Assembly: GCF_001612685.1 (NCBI RefSeq)
Contig: NZ_BDAY01000032.1
Coordinates: forward strand, 31,166-95,165
From: Nocardia altamirensis NBRC 108246
GTDB lineage: Bacteria > Actinomycetota > Actinomycetes > Mycobacteriales > Mycobacteriaceae
DNA: 64,000 nucleotides
Direction of reading: 5' to 3'
The position numbers and the translations under genes are program-made. Below, piece by piece: positions 8,041 to 16,125 of the stretch. How positions within the stretch are numbered: position 1 is the first letter of the stretch; every line of letters begins with the position of its first letter. The notes beneath the pieces are model-generated. The model was not told the DNA's origin. It was given only the letters and a program-made list of their open reading frames with translations, and searched no databases.

Positions 8041-8811
8041 GTGTCTAGACGAGCCGATGGCAGGGCGGACGACGAACTCCGCGAGGTCCGAATCACCCGT
8101 GGCTTCACCACGCACCCGGCAGGTTCGGTGCTGGTGGAATTCGGCCAGACGCGGGTGATGTGCACCGCGAGCGTCACCGAGGGTGTGCCCCCGTGGCGCC
8201 GCGACTCCGGGCTCGGCTGGGTCACCGCCGAATACGCGATGTTGCCCGCCGCGACGCATACCCGCAGTGGCCGGGAATCGGTGAAGGGCAAGGTCGGCGG
8301 CCGTACCCAGGAGATCAGCCGCCTGATCGGCCGTTCGCTGCGCGCGTGCATCGACCTGGCCGCCATCGGCGAGAACACCATCGCGATCGACTGCGATGTG
8401 CTGCAGGCCGACGGCGGCACCAGGACCGCCGCCATCACCGGCGCCTATGTCGCGCTCTCCGACGCGGTGACCTACCTGGCCGCGGCGGGCGCACTCGCCG
8501 ACCCGCAGCCCATCTCCTGCGGGATCGCCGCGGTGAGCGTCGGCGTCGTCGATGGTCGGGTGCGTCTTGACCTGCCGTACGAAGAGGATTCGCGCGCCGA
8601 GGTCGACATGAACGTGGTCGCCACCGATACCGGAACTCTCGTCGAGATCCAGGGCACCGGCGAGGGCGCGACCTTCCCGCGCTCCACCCTGGACAAGCTG
8701 CTCGACTCCGCGCTGGCGGGCTGTGATCAGCTGTTCGTGATCCAGAAGAAGGCGCTGGCGCTGCCGTATCCTGGTGTGCTGCCTGAGCCGTCCGAGTCGA
8801 AGAAGAAGTAG
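8041..8811 (+). CDS. rph: Ribonuclease PH
   Basis: Phosphorolytic 3' to 5' exoribonuclease that trims tRNA 3' ends. The 256-residue protein carries RADGRADDELREV, TRGFTTHPAGSVLVEFG, GRTQEISRLIGRSLRACID, DCDVLQADGGTRTAAITGAY and DLPYEEDSRAEVDMN, all family signatures. The GTG at 8041 lies 6 nt after TAGGCT (8029-8034), again leaderless-like. rdgB follows after 2 nt, so the two are co-transcribed as in Rv1340-Rv1341. Confidence 0.96.
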   Translation: MSRRADGRADDELREVRITRGFTTHPAGSVLVEFGQTRVMCTASVTEGVPPWRRDSGLGWVTAEYAMLPAATHTRSGRESVKGKVGGRTQEISRLIGRSLRACIDLAAIGENTIAIDCDVLQADGGTRTAAITGAYVALSDAVTYLAAAGALADPQPISCGIAAVSVGVVDGRVRLDLPYEEDSRAEVDMNVVATDTGTLVEIQGTGEGATFPRSTLDKLLDSALAGCDQLFVIQKKALALPYPGVLPEPSESKKK

Positions 8812-8813
8812 TC

Positions 8814-9422
8814 GTGGCACGTCGGGTGCTGGTCGCCAGCCGCAATGCGAAGAAGTTGAACGAGCTGCGGCGCATCCTCGCCGACGCGGGGATCGCCGGG
8901 ATCGAGATCGTCGGGCTCGATGACGTGCCCGCCTACGAGGAGGCGCCGGAGACCGGCGCGACGTTCGAGGAGAACGCGCTCGCCAAGGCCCGTGATGGTG
9001 CCGCGGCGACCGGATTGGCTTGTGTCGCAGACGATTCCGGTATCGAGGTAGACGCATTGAACGGGATGCCCGGCGTGCTGTCTGCGCGCTGGTCCGGGCG
9101 GCACGGCGACGACGCGGCGAACAACGCGCTGCTGCTCGCGCAACTGGGGGATGTGCCGGACGAGCGGCGCGGTGCCAGGTTCGTCTCGACCTGCGCGCTG
9201 GTCGTGCCCGGCGGATCCGAGATCGTGGTACGCGGCGAATGGCCTGGCTCGGTCGGCCGGAAGCCGTTGGGCGACGGCGGATTCGGCTACGATCCGCTGT
9301 TCATCCCCGAGGGCGGCGACATCTCGGCGGCCCAGCTGACGCCGGCGGAGAAGGATGCGGTCTCGCATCGTGGCCGCGCGCTCACCCAGCTCCTGCCTGC
9401 GCTGGCCGAGCTCGCGAATTGA
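8814..9422 (+). CDS. rdgB: RdgB/HAM1 family XTP/dITP pyrophosphatase
   Basis: Removes non-canonical purine nucleoside triphosphates (XTP, dITP) from the pool. The 202-residue product has VLVASRNAKKLNEL (phosphate-binding N-terminus), CVADDSGIEVDAL (metal site), GFGYDPLFIP and SHRGRAL at the C-terminus. GTG start directly after rph. The C-terminus is of normal length; a palindromic repeat follows about 110 nt later. Confidence 0.95.
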   Translation: MARRVLVASRNAKKLNELRRILADAGIAGIEIVGLDDVPAYEEAPETGATFEENALAKARDGAAATGLACVADDSGIEVDALNGMPGVLSARWSGRHGDDAANNALLLAQLGDVPDERRGARFVSTCALVVPGGSEIVVRGEWPGSVGRKPLGDGGFGYDPLFIPEGGDISAAQLTPAEKDAVSHRGRALTQLLPALAELAN

Positions 9423-9517
9423 GCTGCCGCACAGCGCCGTGACGGTCTCCGCATGGCCTGCGCCCGAGATCACCCCAACGCCGCGCAGTTCGGCCGGTTC
9501 CCGCCCCTCTCGTCGAG

Positions 9518-9569
9518 GTCTCACAAGCCCCGTCCACTATTCACAAAGGTTCCAGCCTGTGTGAATAGT
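9518..9569 (+). repeat. Palindromic intergenic repeat, copy 1 (terminator-like)
   Basis: ACTATTCACAAAGG (9536-9549) and CCTGTGTGAATAGT (9556-9569) form a 14-bp hairpin with one mismatch and a 6-nt loop. About 18 bp to the left (9518-9535) is also shared with copy 2 at 30867-30918. It lies in the 338-nt gap (9423-9760) between the converging rdgB and DUF3817 genes, where a bidirectional terminator is expected. I see no gene in the rest of that gap. Confidence 0.7.
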
Positions 9570-9760
9570 AGGAAGCCTCTGTGCTCCTACCCGGCCAGCA
9601 GGGCAGATCCGGCGCCCCGCCAAGGGTTCGCATACCTTCTGCGGATCCGCACCCGCTCTGGGCAGCCAGAACCGGGCGGATTCATAGAAGTAGTGCGGAT
9701 CTGGGGGTGACCGGATGTTGGAGGCTGCCAACCTTGGCCGGACCGCTCGACAGGCCCGGC

Positions 9761-10276
9761 CTAGACGAGGAACTTCTGCTTGACCTGCTTCGCGTTGATG
9801 TGCTCGACGAAGAACGACAGCAGCGGAATGGTGCCTGCGAGCAGCGTGCCGAGGGTGCGCGGCGCAGGCCAGCGCACCTTTACCGCGAGGTCGGCGGTGC
9901 ACAGCAGGTACACGAAGTACACCCAGCCGTGCACGACGGCGATCCAGTTCGGGGTGTGCACGCCGAAGCCGTATTTGGCGATCATCTCGCCGGTGAGCAG
10001 CAGCAGCCAGAGGCCGGTGATCCACGCGAGCGTGCGATAGCGCAGCAGCGCGGACTTGATCTTGTCCGTTGGCGCGAACTTGGTGTTCTGCGCTGCCTCC
10101 TCCTCAGCGAACGATGTCGCGCTATTGGTGAGCGCCGCTGTCGCCGCGGCGGCGGCGAGAGCGCCGCCCTCGGCCGAGGCCACGGTGGCGTCGCTGGCGT
10201 GCAGCATGTGCTCCTCGGCCGCTTCCGTGGCCTCGATCGCTGACGCGCTGTCGGTGGGATTCCCGGGGGTTGTCAA
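9761..10276 (-). CDS. DUF3817 integral membrane protein (Rv1342c-like)
   Basis: A 171-residue protein: an Ala/Glu-rich cytoplasmic N-terminal tail of about 75 residues, then the DUF3817 core with about three membrane helices. The core motifs are YRTLAWITGLWLLLLTGEM, GVHTPNWIAVVHGWVYFVYLL and SFFVEHINAKQVKQKFLV. Function unknown. TTG start overlaps the stop of the upstream gene by 4 nt (TTGA), with GAGAGGAG upstream, so the pair is translationally coupled. Order matches Rv1343c-Rv1342c. Confidence 0.85.
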   Translation of the reverse strand: MTTPGNPTDSASAIEATEAAEEHMLHASDATVASAEGGALAAAAATAALTNSATSFAEEEAAQNTKFAPTDKIKSALLRYRTLAWITGLWLLLLTGEMIAKYGFGVHTPNWIAVVHGWVYFVYLLCTADLAVKVRWPAPRTLGTLLAGTIPLLSFFVEHINAKQVKQKFLV

Positions 10277-10722
10277 CCGGCGCTCCTCTCGGTGTCGCGG
10301 GCGCGCAGGCCCGCCTCGCGGACCTGATCATCGATGTCTCGAGCGTGCAATGCGGCCAGGTACTGGTTGTACTCGGCGAGTACCGGGTCTTCGTCGCGCA
10401 CCGCTTTCGGGCGATCCGGCAGGATGCCTGCCGGAATCTCACGCGGTGCAACAGGTTTCGAGGCAGGCCTCGGGGTGCCACTCGGGTTTTCGGCTTCTTC
10501 GGATTCCCGTTCCAGCCGCACGAACCGGAAATAGGCGAACACCGCGAAGCCGGCGAACAACGGCCACTGCAGCGCATAGCCCAGATTCTGGCCGGTGCCG
10601 CTGGACGATTCGAACCGCTCCCACTGCCACCACGCCAACGCGAGGCAGCCGAGCGTAGCGACAGTCACCAGCGCGATGAGGGCCGGGCGATTGTGTGCCG
10701 AGCGGCGAGGTGAAGCGGACAC
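10273..10722 (-). CDS. Membrane protein of the Rv1343c (LprD) position
   Basis: A 149-residue protein with two hydrophobic helices (about residues 14-34 and 47-66) and a charged cytoplasmic C-terminal half ending NQYLAALHARDIDDQVREAG. No lipobox cysteine is seen near the N-terminus, so it is not obviously a lipoprotein although the syntenic mycobacterial gene is named LprD. It is coupled to the DUF3817 gene downstream. Function unknown. Confidence 0.8.
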   Translation of the reverse strand: MSASPRRSAHNRPALIALVTVATLGCLALAWWQWERFESSSGTGQNLGYALQWPLFAGFAVFAYFRFVRLERESEEAENPSGTPRPASKPVAPREIPAGILPDRPKAVRDEDPVLAEYNQYLAALHARDIDDQVREAGLRARDTERSAG

Positions 10723-10785
10723 GGGTACTACGGTACTCGTCTACTACACGATCCGTAGGAGGCAGGTGGGCCCTGTCCCTTCAGC

Positions 10786-10813
10786 GTCCCGCCCGCCTCC
10801 CCGCGGGCGGGAC
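10786..10813 (-). terminator. GC-rich hairpin downstream of the SDR gene
   Basis: GTCCCGCCCGC (10786-10796) and GCGGGCGGGAC (10803-10813) are perfect complements around a 6-nt loop, starting 9 nt after the SDR stop on the minus strand. No T-tract follows, as is usual in high-GC actinobacteria. Confidence 0.65.
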
Positions 10814-10821
10814 CGCCGAGG

Positions 10822-11697
10822 TCAGAACTTGTAGGTGATGCCGGTGAAGCGCTCGGACTCTTCCCAGAGCCGCTTCCAGAGGTCCTGCTTCTTCGACAGC
10901 CTGCTGGACGGCGCGGCGGCGACCGGCCCCTGGGTCTCGAAGAACCGGCGCGGACCCCAGTAGACCTGCGGGTCGGCGTCGGGCATGGTGGCCGCGAACA
11001 GTGTGGAGTGCACGGCCTTGCGCGGCGCGTGCCCGACCAGCGCGACGAACGGCTTGATGATCTTGTCGATCGGCGTCTCGGTCCTGGAGAACAGGTCGGT
11101 GGCCGCCACGCCGGGGTGCACCGCGTACGAGCGCTTGTCCGAGCCTGCCTCGGCCAGCCTGCGCTGCAGCTCCCGCGCGAACATCAGGTTCGACAGCTTG
11201 GCCTGCGCGTAGGCGAGATTGCGCTGGTAGCGGCGGTGCTCGTAGTTGAGGTCGTCGACCCACAGCTTCGGCGTCTGCCGGTGCGCGATGCTGGCCAGCG
11301 TCACCACCCGGTCGGTGATGCGGTCGAGCAGCAGACCGGTCAGCGCGAAGTGGGCGAGGTGGTCGACGCCCCACTGGGTCTCGAAGCCGTCCTTGGTGCG
11401 CGAGAACGGGACGTTCATCAGCCCGGCGTTGTTGATCAGCACGTCGAACTCGCCCTGTGCGTCGGCGAACTTGCGGACCGAGGCCAGGTCGGACAGATCC
11501 AGCTCGGCAACCCGGACGTCGCCGGGGATCGCGTCGGCGACGGCCTTGGCTTTTTCCGCATTGCGGCAGGCCATGATGACCGTTGCACCGTTGGCCGCGA
11601 GGACCTCGGTGGTGATAGCGCCTAATCCCCCGTTCGCGCCGGTGATCACAAAGGTGCGCCCGGTCTGATCCGGGATTTCAGTAGGTTTCCACGCCAT
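10822..11697 (-). CDS. Short-chain dehydrogenase/reductase (retinol dehydrogenase-like)
   Basis: NAD(P)-dependent oxidoreductase of 291 residues. TGANGGLG is the cofactor loop, LDLSD the Asp for adenine, INNAGLM the active-site Asn strand, and YAQAK the YxxxK catalytic pair after ASIAHR. It is a long SDR of the type often annotated as retinol or protochlorophyllide dehydrogenase-like; the substrate cannot be read from sequence. A 16-bp palindrome stands 8 nt upstream of the ATG and a hairpin follows the stop, so the gene looks monocistronic and TetR-type regulated. Confidence 0.88.
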   Translation of the reverse strand: MAWKPTEIPDQTGRTFVITGANGGLGAITTEVLAANGATVIMACRNAEKAKAVADAIPGDVRVAELDLSDLASVRKFADAQGEFDVLINNAGLMNVPFSRTKDGFETQWGVDHLAHFALTGLLLDRITDRVVTLASIAHRQTPKLWVDDLNYEHRRYQRNLAYAQAKLSNLMFARELQRRLAEAGSDKRSYAVHPGVAATDLFSRTETPIDKIIKPFVALVGHAPRKAVHSTLFAATMPDADPQVYWGPRRFFETQGPVAAAPSSRLSKKQDLWKRLWEESERFTGITYKF

Positions 11698-11705
11698 GAG
11701 ACAAC

Positions 11706-11721
11706 CTTACTCTTGAGTAAG
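11706..11721 (-). promoter_or_regulatory. TetR-type operator before the SDR gene
   Basis: CTTACTC-TT-GAGTAAG: 7-bp perfect arms with a 2-nt centre, immediately upstream of the SDR start at 11697. The size and symmetry fit TetR-family operators. The regulator is not identified; two TetR genes lie 1.6-2.9 kb away. Confidence 0.55.
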
Positions 11722-11787
11722 TTCCGAGGGAAGAGATCCACTCGAATCCTAGCCAAAGTGTCTCAGACAGAGTGTGATGACCGCCAC

Positions 11788-13194
11788 TCACCGACCACTG
11801 CCGATGGGCTGCTGGAATGCGGCCGCAAGCGTGGTCCCGACGGTCTCGCCCCACACCTGCCAGGTGGCCGGATCGAGCATCATCGAACCGGCGTCGATAG
11901 TGCGGACGCCCGGCGCGACCGGCAAGCCTGTGAAGCGGTCCTTAAGCCACAGCAAGGCTCGAGGCGCACCGATCGGGTCGAGGGTCAGATGCTCGCTGAA
12001 GTGATCGCGGGTGTACTCGACGCGGGCATTCGGATCCTGCGCGTACCAGCCGACGAGATCGTTGACCGGACCGACGGGAATCAGCCAGTCCGGGTTCGAC
12101 TGGTACATGAACATCGGCATGTCCGGGACCGCCTTGCCCATCTTGGTCTTGTCCAGTACCGCGAGAACCGTCGGATCGGCGAACGGGTTCTTGCCGAGCA
12201 TGGCGATGTTGTCGGCGAACGGGAAGAAGATCGACTGGTAGCTCGCGCACAGCTGCTCCTTGGCCGCCATCATCAGCTTGCCGAGGCCGTTCATGTTGTC
12301 GTCGAGGAACTTTCGCAGCTCCGGATACTCGCGCGCGACGCCCATCGCGCCCGCGAAGATCAGTCCGGCGGAGAGGTTGCCGTTGGCCATCCGCAATGCG
12401 GCGGACAGATCGGCGGGGATGCCGCCCTCGGCGACGCCGACGATGTTGAGTTCCGGTGCGTAACTCCGCTTCAGTTCGGCCGCATGGCCGGTCGCGATGG
12501 CGCCGCCGGAATAACCCATCAGGCCGACGCGGGTTGCGGTGCCGGACAACTGCATCGGGTCGAAGTTGGCCGCGGCGCGGATGCCGTCCAGTGTGATCCG
12601 ACCAGCCAAAGGCCCTGCGGCATAGGCGGAATCGGGGCCCTGATGGTCGGGTACCACCACGGCCCAGCCCTGGGCGAGTGCGGCCTGAATCTCCAGGAAC
12701 TGCCCGGCGACCAGGACGGAGCCGGTGATCGTAGCCGGGATGGAGCCCATCTGTAGTTGATAGGACGGCATGCAGTAGTTGCCGGTGGAGTCCTCGGCGA
12801 TCTGATACGAGAACAGCGGCCGGTCGGGCATATAGCCGCGCGGCTTCAACACAGTGGCCACCGCGGCGATGGGCTCGTCGCGGGTGTTGGTCGATCGGTA
12901 CGACAGCTGCCAGGCGTCGACGTTGACCGGGATCAGCGACAGGTTCGCCACATTCACCTGCCTGGCCGCGATCAGTTGGCCCGGTGCCAGATTCGCGTAG
13001 GCCTGCGGCGCCGGGCGGTAGAAGGCCGGGTCGAAGCCGGGCGGCAGCGGCGGAATCGGGAACGGCAACGCGGGTTGCACTGGGGGAGTGCCCGGTTCGG
13101 CGGCGGCCGCTCCGGTGAGGGCGAAGGGCAGCCCGGCCGCCACCACGGCGAGGGCTATCAGCAGCTTCGATGCGTGCTTGCGCGGTGTGACCAC
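11788..13194 (-). CDS. Secreted lipase of the LIP (PF03583) family
   Basis: Exported alpha/beta hydrolase of 468 residues. The N-terminus has a signal peptide (RKHASKLLIALAVVAAGLPFALTGAAAA) with a likely cut after AAA-A. GYSGG carries the nucleophile Ser; an Asp in NPDWLIPV and a His in RDHFSEHL are good candidates for the rest of the triad. VVPDHQGPDSAYAAG is typical of secretory triacylglycerol lipases in Nocardia and Mycobacterium. The GTG at 13194 has GAGG 9 nt upstream; an upstream in-frame start (13284) would put about 30 residues before the signal peptide. Confidence 0.88.
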   Translation of the reverse strand: MVTPRKHASKLLIALAVVAAGLPFALTGAAAAEPGTPPVQPALPFPIPPLPPGFDPAFYRPAPQAYANLAPGQLIAARQVNVANLSLIPVNVDAWQLSYRSTNTRDEPIAAVATVLKPRGYMPDRPLFSYQIAEDSTGNYCMPSYQLQMGSIPATITGSVLVAGQFLEIQAALAQGWAVVVPDHQGPDSAYAAGPLAGRITLDGIRAAANFDPMQLSGTATRVGLMGYSGGAIATGHAAELKRSYAPELNIVGVAEGGIPADLSAALRMANGNLSAGLIFAGAMGVAREYPELRKFLDDNMNGLGKLMMAAKEQLCASYQSIFFPFADNIAMLGKNPFADPTVLAVLDKTKMGKAVPDMPMFMYQSNPDWLIPVGPVNDLVGWYAQDPNARVEYTRDHFSEHLTLDPIGAPRALLWLKDRFTGLPVAPGVRTIDAGSMMLDPATWQVWGETVGTTLAAAFQQPIGSGR

Positions 13195-13356
13195 AGAACA
13201 ACCTCGTTGGTGCAGAGCTCCGTCTATGTGAGCCCAGTTGGTTTCAGACTGAGGTCGAGTATGCAGCGTCATGACGCGGATCACAAACAGCGGTCAGTGA
13301 GAGGTGTCTCTCGCCTGGTCACGGCTGCTGCGCGCCCGCTCGTCTACGGTGGAAGC

Positions 13357-14001
13357 GTGACGATGGTGAGCAGGCAATACGGCGGACGTGCCGTCACCGA
13401 ACGCAAGGCCGAACGCCGTCTGCGTTTCCTGGTCGCGGCGACCAGGATCTTCGCCGAACGCGGCTACGCGAACTGCTCACTCGCCGACCTCTGCACCGCC
13501 GCTGGCCTGTCCAAGCGGCAGTTCTACGAGGAGTTCCAGACCAGGGAAGACGTGCTGGTCGCCGCCTACGATCGGATCCAGGACGACGCGGCGGCGGCCG
13601 TGCTTGCTGCGCTGGCCGATCTGGATCCGCGCTACGACATGACCGCCGCGATGACCGCGATGGTGTCGGCGTATTCGGGGTCGATCGGCTCGGACCCGTA
13701 TCGCGCCAAGGTTGCCTTCATCGAAGTGGTCGGCGTCAGCGACCGGATGGAGCGGCACCGGCGCGAGCGGCGGCACAGCTGGGCGGCGTTGCTCGATTCC
13801 GTCGTCGTGCCGGCGGTGGCGCCCGGCGCCCGGATTCGTGGTGGAGGTGCCTGGGGCGCAAGCGCGCTCATCGGCGCGATCAACGGCCTGACGCACGAAT
13901 GGGTGCTTGCCGAGCCACGTCCCCCCGCGGACCTGCTGGTGGAACTGCTGGTGCCGATCGCGCTGGCGCTGCTGGAAATGCCGGATCAGCGCACCGCGTA
14001 G
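13357..14001 (+). CDS. TetR/AcrR family transcriptional regulator
   Basis: A 214-residue repressor. The N-terminal helix-turn-helix is RLRFLVAATRIFAERGYANCSLADLCTAAGLSKRQFYEEF, followed by an all-helical ligand domain. The GTG at 13357 lies 6 nt after TACGGT (13345-13350), a leaderless signal; an ATG at 13363 is the alternative. It is divergent from the secreted lipase, a plausible target. The 3' end overlaps the convergent TetR gene by 16 nt. Confidence 0.9.
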   Translation: MTMVSRQYGGRAVTERKAERRLRFLVAATRIFAERGYANCSLADLCTAAGLSKRQFYEEFQTREDVLVAAYDRIQDDAAAAVLAALADLDPRYDMTAAMTAMVSAYSGSIGSDPYRAKVAFIEVVGVSDRMERHRRERRHSWAALLDSVVVPAVAPGARIRGGGAWGASALIGAINGLTHEWVLAEPRPPADLLVELLVPIALALLEMPDQRTA

Positions 14002-14621
14002 TGCCCGAGTGACGGCGTGAGTGCGTCGAACGCGACGCCGATGTATTCGGTGATGGCCGTGGCGATCTCGTCGTTCGACTGACCGGCGAGGGTGCGGCGC
14101 ATCGTCTCGTCGAACAGCACCCGGTGCACGCCGCCGAGCTGGGCCGCGGCCACCCTCGGCGTGATATCCGTTGCCGCGGTGCCGGTCTCGGCGGCGAGGG
14201 TAGCGGCGAGCAGCTGTTCGCGTTCGTCATGGAATTCGCGGAGCCTGGCGACGAGGGCCGGGCTGTCGTTGATCAGGGTGGCGAACTCGGGGCCGGAGAA
14301 GCCGACCACCGGGTCCTGCTCGGCCGCCGCCGTCAGGTAGGCGCGGCGCAGCGCGGCCAGTGCGGATTCGCCGGGCTCGCGCTCGCGGACGACGCGGGCG
14401 AGCAGGTCGACAAAGACGTCGTGCAGGTCGAGGGCCAGGTCTTCCTTGCGCGGGAAGTAGTTGGTCACCGTCATCTTGGCGACCTCGGCGGCGGCCGCCA
14501 CGTCGGCGATCGTCACCTTGTCGAAGCCGTGCTCGAGGAAGAGCCTGGTCGCTTGGTTGGAGATGTTCTCCCTGGTCTGGAGCTTTTTTCGGTCTCGAAG
14601 CCCCAGGGTCTCTATGTCCAT
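13986..14621 (-). CDS. TetR/AcrR family transcriptional regulator
   Basis: A 211-residue regulator with helix-turn-helix TRENISNQATRLFLEHGFDKVTIADVAAAAEVAKMTVTNYF near the N-terminus. The C-terminal domain is of the kind often found in MFS- or redox-linked TetR proteins, ligand unknown. ATG at 14621 chosen; a TTG at 14648 would add nine residues. It is divergent from the promoter at 14658-14686, which holds a palindrome between its -35 and -10 boxes, so it probably controls that promoter and itself. Confidence 0.9.
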   Translation of the reverse strand: MDIETLGLRDRKKLQTRENISNQATRLFLEHGFDKVTIADVAAAAEVAKMTVTNYFPRKEDLALDLHDVFVDLLARVVREREPGESALAALRRAYLTAAAEQDPVVGFSGPEFATLINDSPALVARLREFHDEREQLLAATLAAETGTAATDITPRVAAAQLGGVHRVLFDETMRRTLAGQSNDEIATAITEYIGVAFDALTPSLGHYAVR

Positions 14622-14657
14622 GGCATCACCATAGCTGATATCGACCAAAATTTATGC

Positions 14658-14686
14658 TTGACATATTTTTAGGTCCGATCTAAGTT
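14658..14686 (+). promoter_or_regulatory. Consensus sigma-70 promoter with embedded operator
   Basis: TTGACA (14658-14663), 17 nt, TAAGTT (14681-14686): the best promoter match in the window. TTAGGTC-C-GATCTAA (14669-14683) is a 15-nt near-palindrome with one mismatched pair filling the spacer, where a repressor dimer would block RNA polymerase. The TetR gene reading away (start 14621) is the likely owner. Drives the 14723 gene and probably the sigma factor at 15085. Confidence 0.75.
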
Positions 14687-14722
14687 TGTCCTCGTACTCA
14701 GAACGAAGGAGCGTCACCGCGT

Positions 14723-15007
14723 ATGAATTTCGGACTTGTCGAGGCAATCCCGGCCAGCACCACCTTCACCATCGACCGAAAGGGACCAGCCACCATGGCC
14801 GACAAGACCACCGCGCAGACCGCCACCGAAGCCGTCCTCGGCCGTCTCGTGCCGCCGGGCGAAGTACCGGTGCCGAACCGAAAGCATCGCCGCGGCAACG
14901 GGTTTCCCGTGACCGCACGGATCGAACGAAAGGGCGTCGGGCTGCCGCGCAACCAGGCCTTCCGTGCCAATGCGCAGCACCCGCGACGGATTCCCGGCCG
15001 CGGCTGA
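14723..15007 (+). CDS. Small basic protein upstream of a sigma factor, unknown
   Basis: A 94-residue basic protein without a recognised family, rich in Arg, Lys and Pro in its C-terminal half (VPNRKHRRGNGFPVTARIERKG). Codon third positions are strongly GC-biased, which supports coding. AAGGAG at 14705-14710 precedes the ATG at 14723; an internal ATG at 14795 with AAGGGA upstream would give 70 residues. It is the first gene behind a strong regulated promoter and 78 nt ahead of the sigma factor gene. It could be a leader or a regulator of the sigma factor; neither is shown. Confidence 0.55.
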   Translation: MNFGLVEAIPASTTFTIDRKGPATMADKTTAQTATEAVLGRLVPPGEVPVPNRKHRRGNGFPVTARIERKGVGLPRNQAFRANAQHPRRIPGRG

Positions 15008-15084
15008 GGCCGCCGAGCAGCATCCCTCGGTCGCCGGCGCGCAGGCGTCGGCGACCGGTTCGCCCCCTTCGGAAGGACTTTCCC

Positions 15085-16032
15085 ATGCAGTACTGCACGA
15101 CTCGCCCGGCCCGGCTCGCGGGCACCGTCAGCGACGACCAGGTCACGGACTATCTCCGGCTCATCGGCCGCACGCCGTTGCTCACCGGGACCCAGGAGTT
15201 CGAACTCGGCGAGCGGATCGAGGCCGGAACGGTGGCCGCCGCGCGACTCGCCGACGACGCCGAACTCGATGTCGCCGCACGTCGTGCGCTGCGTCGCCAG
15301 GTCATCGACGGACAACGCGCGAAGGACCACATGGTCGAGGCCAACCTGCGCCTGGTCGTCTCGATCGCCAAGCGCTACCCGACACCGGCGGGCATGTCGC
15401 TGCTCGACCTGGTGCAGGAAGGCACTGTCGGCATGATGCGCGCGGTGGACAAGTTCGACCATCACCGCGGCCTGAAGTTCTCCACCTACGCCACCTGGTG
15501 GATCAAGCAGGGGATCGGGCGCGCGCTGGCCGACCAGGGGCGCACCATCCGCATTCCGGTGCACGTGGTCGACGTACTGAACCGGGTGATTCGCACGCAG
15601 CGCGCTATGGCGCAGCGACTCGGCCGCGAGGTCACGCCTGCCGAGCTGGCCGCCGAGCTCGACCTGACTCCGGCGAAGGTGCGCGAGCTGTTGGACCATG
15701 CGCGCGAACCCGTTTCGCTGCACACCCCGATCGGTGACGACGCCGCCGAGATCGGCGAGTTCATCCCCGACACGGCGCCGGACCCGTCCGAGGCGGTGCT
15801 GGCGCGCACCGTGCGCGGCCAACTCAACCGGGTGCTCGCCGGGCTGACCGAGCGGGAAGCCAGGGTGATCGCGCTGCGTTTCGGCCTGGACGGCACCGAG
15901 CCGAAGACGCTCGACGAGATCGGCAAGACCTACGGCGTCTCCCGCGAACGGGCCCGTCAGATCGAGGCCAAGGGCATGGCCAAGCTGCGGCAACCGGGGC
16001 GGGCCAAGGTGCTGGAGGGATTGCTCGGCTGA
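15085..16032 (+). CDS. Group 2 (SigB-like) RNA polymerase sigma factor
   Basis: A 315-residue sigma-70 family protein lacking region 1.1. Region 1.2 is DQVTDYLRLIGRTPLL; region 2 has ANLRLVVSIAKRY, LLDLVQEGTVGMMRAVDKFDHHRGLKFSTYATWWIKQGI; region 3 follows; region 4 has LTEREARVIALRFGLDG and YGVSRERARQIEAKGMAKLR. GGAAGG 7 nt before the ATG fixes the start. Length equals SigB (about 320). It would direct a stress or stationary regulon under the control of the TetR-type operator upstream, 400 nt away. Confidence 0.92.
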   Translation: MQYCTTRPARLAGTVSDDQVTDYLRLIGRTPLLTGTQEFELGERIEAGTVAAARLADDAELDVAARRALRRQVIDGQRAKDHMVEANLRLVVSIAKRYPTPAGMSLLDLVQEGTVGMMRAVDKFDHHRGLKFSTYATWWIKQGIGRALADQGRTIRIPVHVVDVLNRVIRTQRAMAQRLGREVTPAELAAELDLTPAKVRELLDHAREPVSLHTPIGDDAAEIGEFIPDTAPDPSEAVLARTVRGQLNRVLAGLTEREARVIALRFGLDGTEPKTLDEIGKTYGVSRERARQIEAKGMAKLRQPGRAKVLEGLLG

Positions 16033-16125
16033 GCCGACCGCCCCCATCGCGTCGCGGCGCGACGACGGGGGATGCTGGCGTGTCGCTGGACGGACAGCTC
16101 GACGGACTCGGACCATACTGAGTCA

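Noticed and set aside
14686..15084. N-terminal extension of the sigma factor in the long open frame
   Set aside because: The upstream part is Arg/His/Pro-rich nonsense; the real start at 15085 has GGAAGG and matches group 2 sigma length.
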